In this document: positions 33,179 through 44,556 of the stretch, in pieces | Layout of the letters: every line of letters begins with the position of its first letter | Position numbering within the stretch: the first letter of the stretch is position 1 | Assembly: GCA_031769625.1 (NCBI GenBank) | Contig: JAUIMM010000601.1 | Location: forward strand, 4,594,501 to 4,658,500 | Direction of reading: 5' to 3' | Source: Taudactylus pleione | Lineage: Eukaryota > Chordata > Amphibia > Anura > Myobatrachidae | DNA: 64,000 nt | Made by a program: the position numbers and the translations under genes | The notes under the pieces: model-generated | The model's input: only the letters and a program-made list of their open reading frames with translations | Database searches by the model: none | Told to the model about the DNA's origin: nothing

Positions 33179-33689
33179 TAAGGATGATATCCTGAGCCCC
33201 CACGATCCGAGCCGGGAACCGAATCCGCCTCGGGTTTTCCCGCCTGACTCGGAACTGAAATCGAGGCAAAACGTCATCCCGCCTTCTGGATCTCGCGGGT
33301 TTTGGATTCTATAACAGGTCTCCGCGTCGGCGCCATTTCTCACTCCGGCTGTGGACAGTGAAGAGGGAGGGTGGGGGCTAGAGCTGCTGGGCTGTGTTGT
33401 GCTGCTGTTGTCCATAGGGGCTGGCTGGGCTGTGTTGTGCTGCTGTTGTCCATAGGGGCTGGCTGGGTTGTGTTGCGCTGCTGTTGCCATAGGGGCTGGC
33501 TGGGCTGTGTTGTGCTGCTGTCATAGGGGCTGGCTGGGCTGTGTTGTGCAGTCAGTTGTCCATAGGGGCTGTGTCCACTCCAAAGTCTATAGGGGCTGGC
33601 TGGACTGTGTTGTGCAGTGTCCCATAAAGGTTTTAGTCCTAAAGGGGTCCTGTAGTGTTGTCCAGGGGGTGATCTGGCCATCAGGGGTA

Positions 33690-34640
33690 ATTTTTTTCTG
33701 TGTTTGTGAATTGTGTGCGCAGTATCCGCACATGCATTAACAAAGTAGCGCCAAGCGTGTGCCTGTGTCATAAATCAAGGGCTGACTGGCTTGTCCGTTA
33801 AAGAGTGCTGTAACCCCCAAGTGCATAAAAAATTTTGTGTTTGTGAATTGTGTGCGCAGTAGCCGCACGTGCATCAACAAAGTAGCGCCAAGCATGCGCC
33901 TGTGTCATAAGTAAAGGGCCTGCTGGCTTGATCGTTAAAGGGTGCAGTAACCCCCAAAGTACACTCCAAACAAATAGAAAAAAATGTTTTGTGTGTTAGT
34001 GAATTGTGTGCGCAGTAGCCGCACGTGCATTAACAAAGTAGCACCAAGCATGCACCTGTGTCCCATAAGTAAAGGGCCGGCTGGCTCATCTCTTAAAGGG
34101 TGGTGTAACCCCCAAAGTGCACAACAAAAATAAAAAATTATTTTCTCTGTTTGTGAATTGTGTGCACTGTGGCTGCACGTGCATCAACAAAGTAGCGCCA
34201 AGCTTGCGCCTGTGGATAAATCAAGGGAAGGGCCGGCTGGCTTGACCATTAAAGGGTGCTGTAACCCCCAAAGTGCACTCCAAACAAAATAAAAAATTAT
34301 TTTCTGTGTTTGTGAATTGTGTGCACTGTGGTTGCACGTGCATCAACAAAGGAGCAGCGCCAAGCGTGCGCCTGTGTCCCATAAGTAAAGGGCCGGCTGG
34401 CTCATCTCTTAAAGAGTGGTGTAATCCCCAAAGTTCACTCCAAACGAAAAAAAAAAATTTCCTTTGTTTGTTAATTGTGTGCGCTGTAGCCGCACGTCCA
34501 TCAACAAAGGAGCAGCACCAAGCGTGTGCCTGTGTCATAAATGAAGGGCTGACTGGCTTGACCATTAAAGGGTGCTGTAACCCCCAAAGTTCACTACATA
34601 AAAAAATTAAAATTCTTCTTTTCTGTTTGTGTGCGCCGCA
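33690..34640 (+). repeat. About six subterminal repeats of roughly 155 bp (hAT copy 2)
   Basis: Units marked by gtttgtgaattgtgtgcgca recur near 33700, 33837, 33991, 34147, 34307 and 34464. They are homologous to the array in copy 1 (opposite strand) and to copy 3. Confidence 0.85.
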
Positions 34641-34671
34641 CGTATACTGTATATCAATCAATATAACATAA

Positions 34672-37564
34672 ATGGAGGACCAAACTTTGTCCCCTAAAAA
34701 TAAAATAGGGACAGATCAAGAACCACTTCCTCCTAGTGCTGAAGCTGCTGCCACTAGTCATGACATAGACGATAAAATGCCATCAACATCGTCTGCCAAG
34801 GTCGATGCCCAATGTCATAGTAGAGGGCATATAAAATCCCAAATAAAAAGTTTAAAAAAAACATTTAAATCATCTGAGGAGAACCGTAAACATGCCAATA
34901 TGCCATTTACGACACGGAGTGGCAAGGAACGGCTAAGGTCTATCCCTATGTTCATGACTAGTGGTTCAGCTTCACATGACGATGGAAGCCCTCCTCCCGC
35001 TACAAAAATCAAACGAGTTAAGCTGGCAAAAGCACAGCAAAGAACTGTGCGTTCTATGCGTTCTAAGAAGATATCACAAATCCCCAAGGAGAGTCCAAGT
35101 GTGGTGGCGGTTGCGATGCCTGACCTTCCCAGCACTGGACGGGAAGAGGTGGCTCTTTCCACCATTTGCACGCCTCTGCAAGTGCTGAAAGGAGCACCCA
35201 CAGTCCACTTGCTGATATGCCAATTGAAGATGTCACTGTTGAAGTACAACAGGATGAGGATACTGGTGTAGCTGGCGCTGAGGAGGAAGTTGGCGAGGAG
35301 GATTGTGATGGTGATGTGGTTTGTTTAAATCAGGCTCTGGGGGAGACAGTTGTTGTCCATGGGATGAAAAAGCCCATCACGGTCATGCCTGGGTTGAAGA
35401 CCAAACATTCCACCTCTTTAGTCTGGCAATATTTAATATTTCTATCCAAATCCAGACAACAACTGTCTTGCCATATGTACCATATGTAAAGGTGAAATAA
35501 GTAGGGGTAGGGATGTTTACCACCTAGGAACATCCTCCCTTATACGTCACCTGCAGCGTGTTCATAAAAAGTTACTGTCAAGTTCAGAAACTTTGGCTAA
35601 GACCGTAAGCAGTCCAGGGACACCTAAATCCCTTTTGTCCTGCTGTATCCAAGCACCTGCAAACCACACCGTCAACTCCCTCCTCGTCAATTTCCTCCTT
35701 AGTCAGGATCGGAAGTAGTCCTGCAGGCCATGTCACTGGCATGACTAACTCCCTATCCGGGATTCCTCCAGAGGATCCTGCATTGCTACGCTTACTGCTG
35801 CCGCTGCTGCTGTTGCAGCTGGGAGTCGATCATCATCCCAGAGAGGAGTTAGGAACACCACTACTTTTACTAAACAATTGACCCTCCAACAGTCCTTAGC
35901 GAGGAGGATGAAGTACGACAGCAGTCATCCTGAAGCAAAATGTATAACTGAGGCTTTGACTGCTATGTTGGTGTTAGATGTGCGTCCGGTATATGCCATT
36001 AGTGCAGTGGGATTTAGACAATTGATGGAGGTAGTGTGTCCCCGGTTCCAAATCCCGTCTAGATTCCACTTCACCAGGCAGGCGATACCGAGACTGTACA
36101 GAAACGTCAGAAAAAGTGTCCTCAGTGTCCTGAAAAATGCGGTTGTACCTAATGTCCACTTAATCACGGACATGTGGACAAGTGGAACAGGGCAGACTAA
36201 GGACTATATGACTGTGACAGCCCACTGGGTAGATGTATCACCTTACGCAGCAACAACAGCAGCGTCACCAGTAGCAGCATCTCAGAAATGCCAGCTCGTT
36301 CCAAGGCAGGCTACGCTGTGTATCACCGGTTTCAGTAAGAGGCATACCGCCGACAACCTCTTAGAGAAACTGAGGGAAATCATCGTCCAGTGGCTTACCC
36401 CACTTAGACTCTCCTGGGGATTTGTGATATCTGACAACACCACCAATATTGTGCGGGCATTACATCAGGGCAAATTCCAGCACGTCCCATGTTTTGCTCA
36501 CACAATAAATTTGGTGGTGCAGAATTTTCTATATGCTTCAGAGGATGGAGGAGCAGCAAAAGGCCATTCAAACCTATACATCCACCTATGACACAGGCAA
36601 AGGAGGGGGTATGCACCTGACTCAAGCGCAGTGGAGAATGATTTCCGTGTTGTGCAAGGTTCTTCAGCCCTTCGAACTTGCCACACGTGAAGTCAGTTCA
36701 GACACTGCCAGCTTGAGTCAGGTCATTCCCCTCATCAGGCTTTCGCAGAAGCAACTGGAGAAAGTGAAGGAGGAGCTAAGATGGAGCAATTTCGCTCGGC
36801 ATGTGGGACTTGTGGATGAAGCCCTTCATTCGCTTTGCCAGGATTCCAGGGTGGTCAATCTGTTGAAATCAGACCACTACATTTTGGCCACCAGCCGACA
36901 CAAGCCCGCAGAGGTGCAAAGACCTGCTGGTAAAAACACTGTCAGCTGAAGCGGAATGTGACACGTCAACAGCTCCTTCTTCATTTTCTCCCGCAACTGG
37001 GGCTGCTAGGAAAAAACTTAGGTATCCTAAGCAACCTGCTGGCGGTGATGCAGGGCAGGCAGGACCAAGTTTGGACACCTGGTCCGGACTGAAGGACCTG
37101 GCAACAATTTCTGACATGTCTACTGTCACTGCATTTGATACTGTCACCATTGATGGAATGGTGGAGGATTACATCGGTGACAGCATCCAAGTAGGCATGT
37201 CAGACAGTCCATACCTGTACTGGCAGGAAAAAGAGGCAATTTGGAGGCCCCTGTACAAACTGGCTCTATCTTACCTGAGTTGCCCCCCTTCCAGTGTGTA
37301 TTCCAAAAGAGTGTTTAGTGCAGCCAGGAACCTTGTCAGCGAAAGGCGTTGGAGGTTGTTCCATAAAAAGTGGAGATGATGTTCATAAAAATGAATTATC
37401 AACTCTTCCAGGGAGACCAGCCTCCAGATCGTACAGAGGGACCTGTGGTGGTGGATTCCAGCGGGGACAAATTAATACTCTGTGAGGATGAGGATGTACA
37501 CAACACAGAACAGGGTGAGGATTCGGTGGATGAGGAGGATGAGGATGACATCATGCCTCTGTAG
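34672..37564 (+). pseudogene. BED-finger hAT transposase (copy 2), broken
   Basis: It starts at ATG 34672 with MEDQTLSPKNK. Frameshifts near 35170 and 35440 disrupt the region before and within the BED finger. The catalytic core is open at 35878-36535 (ITDMWTSGTG and ISDNTTN). An internal deletion at about 36534 joins QNFL directly to YASEDG. The frame changes, and the hATC region is readable at 37071-37379 (YWQEKEAIW, then SVYSKRVFSAARN). Relative to copy 1, a segment after ILAT is missing (near 36890). It cannot make active transposase. Confidence 0.8.
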
Positions 37565-38123
37565 AGCCAGTTTGTGCAGGTACAGATTAATTGCCAGCTT
37601 GTTTTGTGGGGGCCCAAACAAACCAATCATTTCAGCCACAGTCATGTGGCAGACCCTGGCCCTGACATGATTGGTTTGTTAAAGTGTGCATGTCCTGTTG
37701 ATACAACATAAGGGTGGGTGGGAGGGCCCAAGGACAATTCCATCTTACACCTCTTTTTTTTCTTTGCATTATGTCACTTTGCACTCGTGTCGCTTAGCAT
37801 AGTCATCCAGCTACCTTGGTGCAATCTTTTGGACTAAAAACAGTATTGTGAGGTGTGAGGTGTTCAGAATAGACTGGAAATGAGTGGAAATTAATGTTAT
37901 TGAGGTTAATAATAGCATAGGAGCAGACAAATCCACAAATTCTGTGATTTCAGCTATTTTTATGCTTTTTTTTAAAACAAAATACAGATCCAAAACACAA
38001 AACCCAGAACCCAAAACACGGAAGGGTGGTTTTGGCAAAACCAATCCAGATCCAAAACACGAAGAAAGATCCAGATCCAAAACCAAAACCCAAAACACGA
38101 AAAGTGGCTGGTGCACACCCCTA

Positions 38124-38154
<31 letters not shown>

Positions 38155-38160
38155 TATACC
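38124..38160. repeat. (TA)n/(CA)n tract at left edge of duplicated block
   Basis: TA then CACACA sequence lies between the hAT copy 2 terminus and the duplicated block. The equivalent tract in the other copy is at about 60541-60585. Confidence 0.85.
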
Positions 38161-38189
38161 GTCCCCCCTAAAGCAAGAGTCTAGAACTG

Positions 38190-38467
38190 CCCCTGACCAG
38201 AAGATATATCAATCTGACAGGTCAACACCATCATATGTTAAGGATTTTAGACCCACATTAATACCAGTTGCTACTAATCCTATTAACAAATGCATGTTTG
38301 TCTCAATACCATGGAGACCTGTTTTACTAACTCATGAAAATTATTTTATACAGTTTTTGCATGCAAATCAATTAGTGATCTGTGGTCACAGTTTATCTAA
38401 GAACTTCTTGGGGACGGGGTTATTCATTTTATTGTTATTGCATTGTCGAAACCGGATAATTGGGTAA
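38190..38467 (+). other. Conserved open frame of unknown nature
   Basis: The frame is open in both block copies (here and at 60614-60893), with few differences. Its C-terminal half has a hydrophobic stretch (FLGTGLFILLLLHC) ending in RNRIIG. I recognise no family. It lacks a clear ATG of its own near the start, and conservation may only reflect recent duplication. Confidence 0.2.
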
Positions 38468-39057
38468 GACAGAATCTGTATGCAATCTAGAAAACCTGAA
38501 AGATGCCATCTTGTGAATGGCAGCAACACTCCATTTTAGAAAAAGAAAGCTTACACAGCGCCATCTTGCCAAAAATACATAATACCAACACACAGCACCA
38601 TATTGCTAAAAAGTCGCAATTTAGCTATTCAGCACGCAAAGTTGCTAAAAAGTAACACGAACAGCTTTTTAATAATCTTCCCCAACACATACCGACAGTT
38701 TTCAGCACACATAAAAATGACTTCCCAACATGATAAAATCTCACAGCACTATTTTGTAAAAAAAATAGATAGTCAGCCTTCCCTCAAACGCATGCAGACA
38801 GTGTTTAACACATAAACACTAACTTATTAGCATTTGGTATCCTTAACAAAGCCCATCCTGGGGAAATACCATAACACGACACAATATACCGTGGTGCTAT
38901 GAGCATTTTTACATAAGAATATATGAGCTGGGGCAATTGTAATGTAGCCTAGCTATGGAGCTACACAATTGAGTCCATCCCCACAACCAAAACAAGCAGA
39001 ATAAAGAGTGGGGCTCCAACTGCACTGCTGGGAGCCTCCACCCTGTATGAGAACTAA

Positions 39058-39656
39058 GGCCCTCATTCAGAGCCACTCGCTATTTGCGGTCGTTCGTTCT
39101 AAAACAAGGGGTGGCTATTCAAATGAACCGTTCGCTGTTTGCGGTCTGTTCACGCCTCTAGGTCTGAACGAGCGAACAAAACTTGCATTCGTTTTTTGGG
39201 AAACTACGCCCCCTGGCCGCTCGCATCCTACGTCATGTCCGCTATTTATTAGATTAATCGAGTACATCGACCAGGGTATGAACTGCTCGCTATTCTTGTG
39301 GTTGGTTTTTGCTACCACAATTTTGCGAGCAGTTCTGGCTATAAAAGAACCCAGTGACGTGGTCAATGACGCTGCTGTTTTAAATATGCACACCCATAAA
39401 ACGCCCGTTTTGACTTTTAAGCACGCCTGCGATCGGATCTCCACTCCCCGTTTTCAAGCACCTTCCCCTGTTACCACCCACATACGCCTCTTTCTGTCAC
39501 TCAAATGAACAGGCATTCGCTATTTTGCGAGCACATGAATTTTGGCCGCACTGAGTGGTTCGCGCATGCGTATTACGATCCGTACGCATGAGCAGTTGGG
39601 CAAACATCGCTCGGAGCGAACGAGCAGCCACTTGCGTCCGGCTCTGAATCAGGGCC
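39058..39656. mobile_element. Harbinger-type MITE, 599 bp, TAA target duplication
   Basis: The ends GGCCCTCATTCAGAGCC and (read inward) GGCCCTGATTCAGAGCC flank 599 bp. TAA is duplicated at 39055-39057 and 39657-39659. The second block copy has the unoccupied site (gagaactaaattc at 61481-61493) with a single TAA. The subterminal sequence (GCGAACGAGC, ATGCGTA and TACGCAT motifs) resembles the ends of the 8.6-kb Harbinger more than the hairpin-chain MITEs do. Confidence 0.95.
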
Positions 39657-39728
39657 TAAATTCACTGTATAAATACATTTTGCAATTGCAGTTTAAAAAC
39701 AACAGAAAAATACATGTGTGCTTATGTG

Positions 39729-39764
<36 letters not shown>

Positions 39765-40233
39765 CATGTGGCCCATCATGCATGGACTTACGTGTATAAT
39801 ATCACACACAGACTTATATTTGAAAACTAGCAAAATTCCCTGCAACTCATACACACAATGTTAAACAGAACACAGTCAGCTTTTTAGTGATCCTTCCCAA
39901 AATTATACTGGCATGGCCACACACACACATAGATGCCCTTCCAGCTTAGTGCTGCTCACTGAGTGCCCCACCGACCCTCAGACGCACAATGCAATTCAGT
40001 GCTGTTTCTCCCCGCATACATACATTTAAAAGCAATGGTCCCGTAACGCAAAAAGGATAATTATTACTTGGTTTAAACGCAATGTCAGTATATAAAGAAA
40101 TTAATGTTTTCTGTAACTATGGCTTAGTAAATGACAATTTGACTGTGTTTGGTGTCGTACTGATCTGCTCTGTTTCAACAGCGTTCTGGTGGCATTGGTG
40201 AGAAGATCAGAACATGCGGCTATGAAATATGAA

Positions 40234-40840
40234 TGTTAGAGAGAATAACTTCTTGAAATGTTGTATGCCATAGTTTAGACTAGATTTATTATGCAGCGGG
40301 AAAGTGGACACAATCAGGTTGTTGGAGGCTGGGTTGTGTCTTTGCACTGACCTATGAATTGTACCATAATGGAAGAAGCAAGAAGAGGAACCAATGAGAA
40401 CCTGCCAACATATTCTATTGTATTGCTTATCCCAGTACGGGTATATATGTGAGTGCTCTGAAACAAGATGCCAGTCTGCAGTGTTCCTGTTATGCTGTTC
40501 GATGGAGGTCTCATTATTGATGCCGGTATCTGGTCCCAGAGCGCACGCATATGTATTGACTGTACCTTATGACCTAATGTTTGTACAATTTATTTTGCGC
40601 TCATTGTTAGATCATAGCATGGTAACATCTGTACTTTTACCTGAATAATAATCTTTAGCGCGTTGGACCGCTATTCAACTGTCTTAGAGTTTTATTAATG
40701 GTATAATTAAACACAGCGCTAATTAGCGACATCTTGTGGTTTTAGAAGGTATAGGCAGGTTTTGTCTTAGAGGTTCTAGGCAGGTGAATCTTAGAGGGTT
40801 ATAGGCAGGAATGTACTAAAGGTTTATTTATGATTCAACA
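40234..40840 (+). repeat. 5' LTR of endogenous retrovirus, copy 1 (proposed limits)
   Basis: A TGTT...AACA bounded stretch of 607 bp ends two bases before a primer-site-like sequence. A TATATA box is at 40442-40447. The corresponding stretch in copy 2 (62069-62675) has the same length. Limits are inferred from the TG/CA rule and the primer site. No second LTR is present to prove them. Confidence 0.55.
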
Positions 40841-40842
40841 GT

Positions 40843-40860
40843 TGGGGGCTTGTAGGTTTA
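40843..40860 (+). promoter_or_regulatory. Candidate primer-binding site
   Basis: It reads TGGGGGCTTGTAGGTTTA. The first bases resemble the tRNA-Pro type site of gamma-like retroviruses, but the second half does not. A different or mutated tRNA match is possible. Confidence 0.4.
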
Positions 40861-41482
40861 TCACGTTATCTGATACACGGTAACACTCGGTCAGTTCTCT
40901 CTCAGCAAAAGGGTGTAGGCGCCTTTTGAGAGATGCATTAGTCTTTCATTACCACAGTGTTGCTGAGAGCGTACTGCCGGTTATTGTGTAGAGGAAGCGC
41001 TGATCATAATCCAGGGACAAGAGAGGAAAAAGTTTTTTTTCCTGTGTTGATAGAACCTTACGTTTAGAGGGGTGCCGCAGTATTGAGTACGCGGCTGAGA
41101 TGCATTTTTGCATACGCAGTTAAAAAGTCATTATACGGTTGTGTGGTAGTCGCATTATTGTGTATGCGACTGGTCGCACAACAGCGTATACGTACTTCCG
41201 GTTGTGCTGCCACGTGTTTGAACAAAGCCATTGAGGTTTACATTTTTTTTTTCTATTACCAATATCTGGGTTAATGTGTATTTTTCTGCGCAGGAAAAAA
41301 GTGTGTAACAGTGAATATTTGTTGAACAAAGTTAAGGGTATCGTATGATCCTTAAGGGCTAGGTGCAAGGGTTAGCCTAGCCGCTCGGTAAGCAGCTTTA
41401 CCGTTCTATACACAGTAGCAGGTGTACATGTTGTCTTTGTTGTAGAGAGGTGCGTGAGAGTAGCCGACATACAAACTCTCAT

Positions 41483-41584
41483 AGGTGTGGAAGTCGCCTT
41501 ACTAAATCTTATCCAGGTGTGGAAGTTGCCTTTTTCAATCTTATCCAGGTGTGGAAGTTGCCTTACTAAATCTTATCCAGGTGT
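41483..41584 (+). repeat. Three 32-bp repeats in the retroviral leader
   Basis: Units beginning aggtgtggaagt start at 41483, 41515 and 41547, with a partial unit at 41579. They are conserved in copy 2 at about 63313-63415. They lie between primer site and gag, where packaging and leader structure elements usually are. Confidence 0.8.
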
Positions 41585-41610
41585 GTGGGCGCCGCCGACT
41601 TAAATCGTCC

Positions 41611-41620
41611 ACAGGTAAGT
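41611..41620 (+). promoter_or_regulatory. Candidate major splice donor
   Basis: ACAG/GTAAGT is a perfect consensus donor, about 70 bp upstream of the gag ATG and conserved in copy 2 (63441-63450). This is the expected position for a retroviral major donor. Confidence 0.6.
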
Positions 41621-41685
41621 GATAGTGTCTTGATTGTCTTTCACTGGCTTAAATCTTTATTGAAAAGCATAGGAGTTGTCTGAGA

Positions 41686-44144
41686 ATGGGAGCCACGCAA
41701 ACAGTAGAGATGTTAGGCAATGATGTGCTGCTAATGGAGGTGCCGATCGGCCCGTCATATCATGCATACCAAGTACGGTACTTATGCTATAAGGTATTGT
41801 GATTTATGGTTTAATATGACGAGGAAGAGTGTTAGACCATTTCCCAGAATTAGTAGTTTTGATAAAAATGTGTTAGACAATGTCCGGGATCACATCAGTT
41901 TGATGCGCTCCCAAGAGAAAAAGGTTAAATATTTTGAATGTTTAAAACTGTGGCAGCACGAGGGGGAAATGTGGCTGAAGAATGTACGCGCGACGCAAAC
42001 AGGCGTCGCAGGCACAGTCTCGGGCAATGCGCCGGTGACGCTAAATAGCGCCACAGATGCATCGCTTGATAGCCTGCACGCACTGCAAGGTAGCGTTGCA
42101 GAAGGTAGTACAGATGGTTCACATGCACCACCACCGCCCTATGCGGATGGGGGTGTAGGTGCAGTCAATAAAAAAAATACCCATAAAAATGTAACAAGCA
42201 ACTTGTACCCTCTCTTAAGCAAATATAAAAAAAATGTTCATGATGCGGATGATGAGCCTATTGTAATGTCTGCCATTTCCCATGCTGTGCAAATGATAGA
42301 TGCTGCATCACCACAATCACGAGTGGTGCCGCCATCTCCATCGGTAACAGCAAGGGAAGTGTTAATGCCCTCTGCACCCATAGAGGTAGTTGTTCATACC
42401 ATACACAGCAGCAGCAGACTAAAGCCCCAGCCAGGTAACCAGGTCATAGGTAGCAGCGCTACCGGTCTGCATCCCATTCGGACAATAACTGTTCCAAATG
42501 GAAATGCAGACGCAAACGGTATAGTGCCCACGAGGGAAGTAGTAATGCATTGTCCTTGGACAAGAGCAGAACTAAGGGCCTGATTCAGACCCACTCGCGA
42601 GCGGCTGTCCGCTCGCAAGTGGGTCGATGTTCTGGACTGAGCATGCGCACGACGGAGGGAGCTCCGTCGTGCGCATGCGCCAGACGCGACGAGCGAAGGA
42701 AAGTCCTTCGCTCGTTGTGTCTGATCAAAGGGGGCGTGCTGTCGATGTTGATTGACAGCACGCCCCCTTTGGTAGGCGTGCTGGGGGCGTGCCTCCCTGA
42801 CGGGGGCGTTCCCATGGGAACGCCTCCCATCAGAAGCCGGCCCACTGACATCACTAGTGATGTCAGTGGGAGTGATTTTGGCTCTGATAGAGCCAAAATC
42901 ACTCCGGAGCTTGCGGTTGAAAACCTCAACCGCAGGCTCCGGCTCGCAGTTTCGATGGTCGCGATGGTCAAGACCATCGCGGCCATCAAACTGCATGCTC
43001 GTATAGCCTGTGGGTGGTCACCCACAGCTATACGAGCGTCCAGGAGGACGCTCCATTTTCATGGAGGCCGGCCCTCATTCAGAGCGTGCGGCTCTGAATG
43101 AGGGCCTAATTTCCATCATAAATGATTTCCCTGATCCCAAAAAGGAATTAGCCAAATGTCAAAGATTTTTGAGGAATTTGGGTAGTTCACATGAACCCAC
43201 TAATAAAGATTGGCGTGTGGTGTTAAGGGCCTGTCTGCCACGCAATACCGACGTGACAAAATTTATCACGGATTGTGTATTGGATGATGACGTTCCCTTA
43301 ACAGACCAAGAAAACCAAGGTAACATTTCCCACATTGTAACTCAATTGGGTATATATTTTCCAGTAGTAGTTAACTGGAACAAAATTTTCACCATTAAGC
43401 AGAAAGAGTGAGACTGCAGAAGATTACTGCGATCGGGCTCTGCAGGCTATCACCCAGTACACTGGGATAGAGGATATTAAAGATAGAACTCACCACAGGG
43501 GGATGATAGTTACGGTACTTGTGGACAGTCTGAAAGAGAGTTTAAAAACTCGGGTTAAGACCACACAGCCTGGCTGGCGGGGACTTACAATAGATACCCT
43601 CATTGAAACCGCCATTGAACATGATAAGAACATCTCCAAAAAGAGAGAAGCCCAGAGCGAGAAACTAATGGCTGTCAGTATACAAGCTCTGGAGGGAATG
43701 ACGGTAACATCACAGCCAACAGACACACTTGCACTTGCACACACACTCACTTCTGAACAAGTATGTGCTCTCACTAACCCCACTCAACAACAAACACAAC
43801 TCTATCCCACTAACCCGATGCAACCACAGGTCCCAGGCTATCCACCAACTTCTTATCCCCCACAATACCCTTACCCTCCCTATCCTTACCGATATCCACC
43901 ACCTTTACCCTATGAGCAAACCTCACAACACCACATGTCTTCACCCGAAACACGAACCTGTTTTAACTGTAAACAAACAGGACACTTAAGTAGAAACTGT
44001 ACAGTAAAAGGAGTAGGGATCCCACATTAGGGAATACCTAGATATCCCCATAAGGGATATGCACAGAGGCCAGCAAATGTTCAGCAGGCACCAGCTCCAA
44101 TTGTAGCCATAAATGCTTTATTGGAGAATGGTAGCCAACGCTAG
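41686..44144 (+). pseudogene. gag: Endogenous retrovirus gag (copy 1), interrupted
   Basis: The ATG at 41686 is followed by Gly-Ala-Thr, a myristoylation-type start. A matrix-like region is readable from 41762. A PPPPY late-domain motif is at about 42128-42142. The capsid-like region continues after the MITE (43109 on) to about 43700, a Pro/Gln-rich stretch follows, and one CCHC zinc knuckle (CFNCKQTGHLSRNC) lies at 43959-44000. Breaks seen are a small deletion near 41755, the 531-bp MITE with its TAA duplication (534 bp together, so the frame is kept), a one-base shift near 43405 and a TAG at 44028. A further in-frame TAG at 44142, followed by GGG, sits where gamma-like viruses use readthrough into pol. 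Confidence 0.75.
42576..43106. mobile_element. Harbinger-type MITE, hairpin-chain subfamily, 531 bp
   Basis: The ends GGGCCTGATTCAGAC and (read inward) GGCCCTCATTCAGAG are flanked by TAA at 42573-42575 and 43107-43109. The interior is almost wholly a series of adjacent hairpins. These include 42641-42678 (17-bp arms, GCATGCGCACGACGGAG), 42726-42772, about 42802-42830, a perfect 30-bp palindrome at 42841-42870, 42871-42903 and about 42994-43037. It inserted within retroviral gag in frame-preserving length. It is related to the MITE at 1303 in inverted orientation. Confidence 0.9.
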
Positions 44145-44556
44145 GGGACAGGTCATAACTGTAATCTACAGATGGTCAGGTTAACGGGAAGTACTAGGGA
44201 AGAACCGGTCATGATGGTTGATATAGCTGGTACTGAATATCCTTTTCTTGTAGACACAGGGGCGACCAGGTTGGTGCTAAAATATCCTCTTAATTTGCAG
44301 GTGACCAACGAGACAGTACCAACCATGGGTGTAACAGGTAAAGTGGAACATTATCCTTTAACAGAGGTTACTATTGGGCCGTTGCATACCAGGCATTCTT
44401 TTCTCCTGGCTGCTGCGGCTCCTACTAACCTACTGGGCAGAGACTTGTTATGTAAGATGGGATGTGTTATATATTGCACCCCTGATGGTGTATTTTTAGA
44501 TATCCCAGAGAGAATGGAATACGAGGTGCGGGATATGTTAGACACTCTTAAAAAGG
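44145..44556 (+). pseudogene. pro: Retroviral protease, truncated pol start
   Basis: This is in the same frame as gag after the TAG at 44142. The active-site triplet with following Ala (DTGA) is at 44253-44264. The LLGRDLL motif, typical of the end of retroviral proteases, is near 44424-44445. There is no reverse transcriptase. The frame is cut at about 44556, where Tc1 sequence begins. Aspartic proteases of this type mature Gag and Pol in the virion. This copy cannot support replication because pol, env and the 3' LTR are absent. Confidence 0.75.

Larger units (their letters stand above)
33179..38123 (+). mobile_element. hAT transposon, copy 2
   Basis: It begins at a degraded TAGGGATGAGC end, immediately after (TA)n, and finishes at GTGCACACCCCTA, followed by more (TA)n. 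The order is leader with TATA-like box, transcribed minisatellite, about six repeats of roughly 155 bp, broken transposase and 3' region. It shares with copy 3 a deletion in the transposase after ILAT and a deletion in the 3' non-coding region. It also has its own deletion near 36530. Confidence 0.85.
38161..44556 (+). repeat. Duplicated block, copy 1 (contains endogenous retrovirus)
   Basis: From cccctaaagcaagagtctag onward this matches 60593 to the end of the window nearly base for base, including sequence upstream of the LTR. It is therefore a segmental duplication or a larger repeat, not two independent retroviral insertions. Copy 1 has two MITEs. The first (39058) is absent at the equivalent site in copy 2, and the second lies beyond the part of copy 2 that is visible. 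Copy 1 ends abruptly at a Tc1 fragment. Confidence 0.85.

Noticed and set aside
33026..33771. Minus-strand Gln/Ser/Thr-rich ORFs
   Set aside because: Antisense reading of the transcribed minisatellite in the hAT leader.
38603..38815. 70-codon ORF conserved at 61005-61241
   Set aside because: Conservation is explained by the recent block duplication. The sequence is repetitive (caccatattgctaaaaag themes) and no motif is visible.
42394..43101. Minus- and plus-strand ORFs of 146-200 codons
   Set aside because: They run across the hairpin-chain MITE, whose inverted repeats are open in several frames. No protein family is recognisable.
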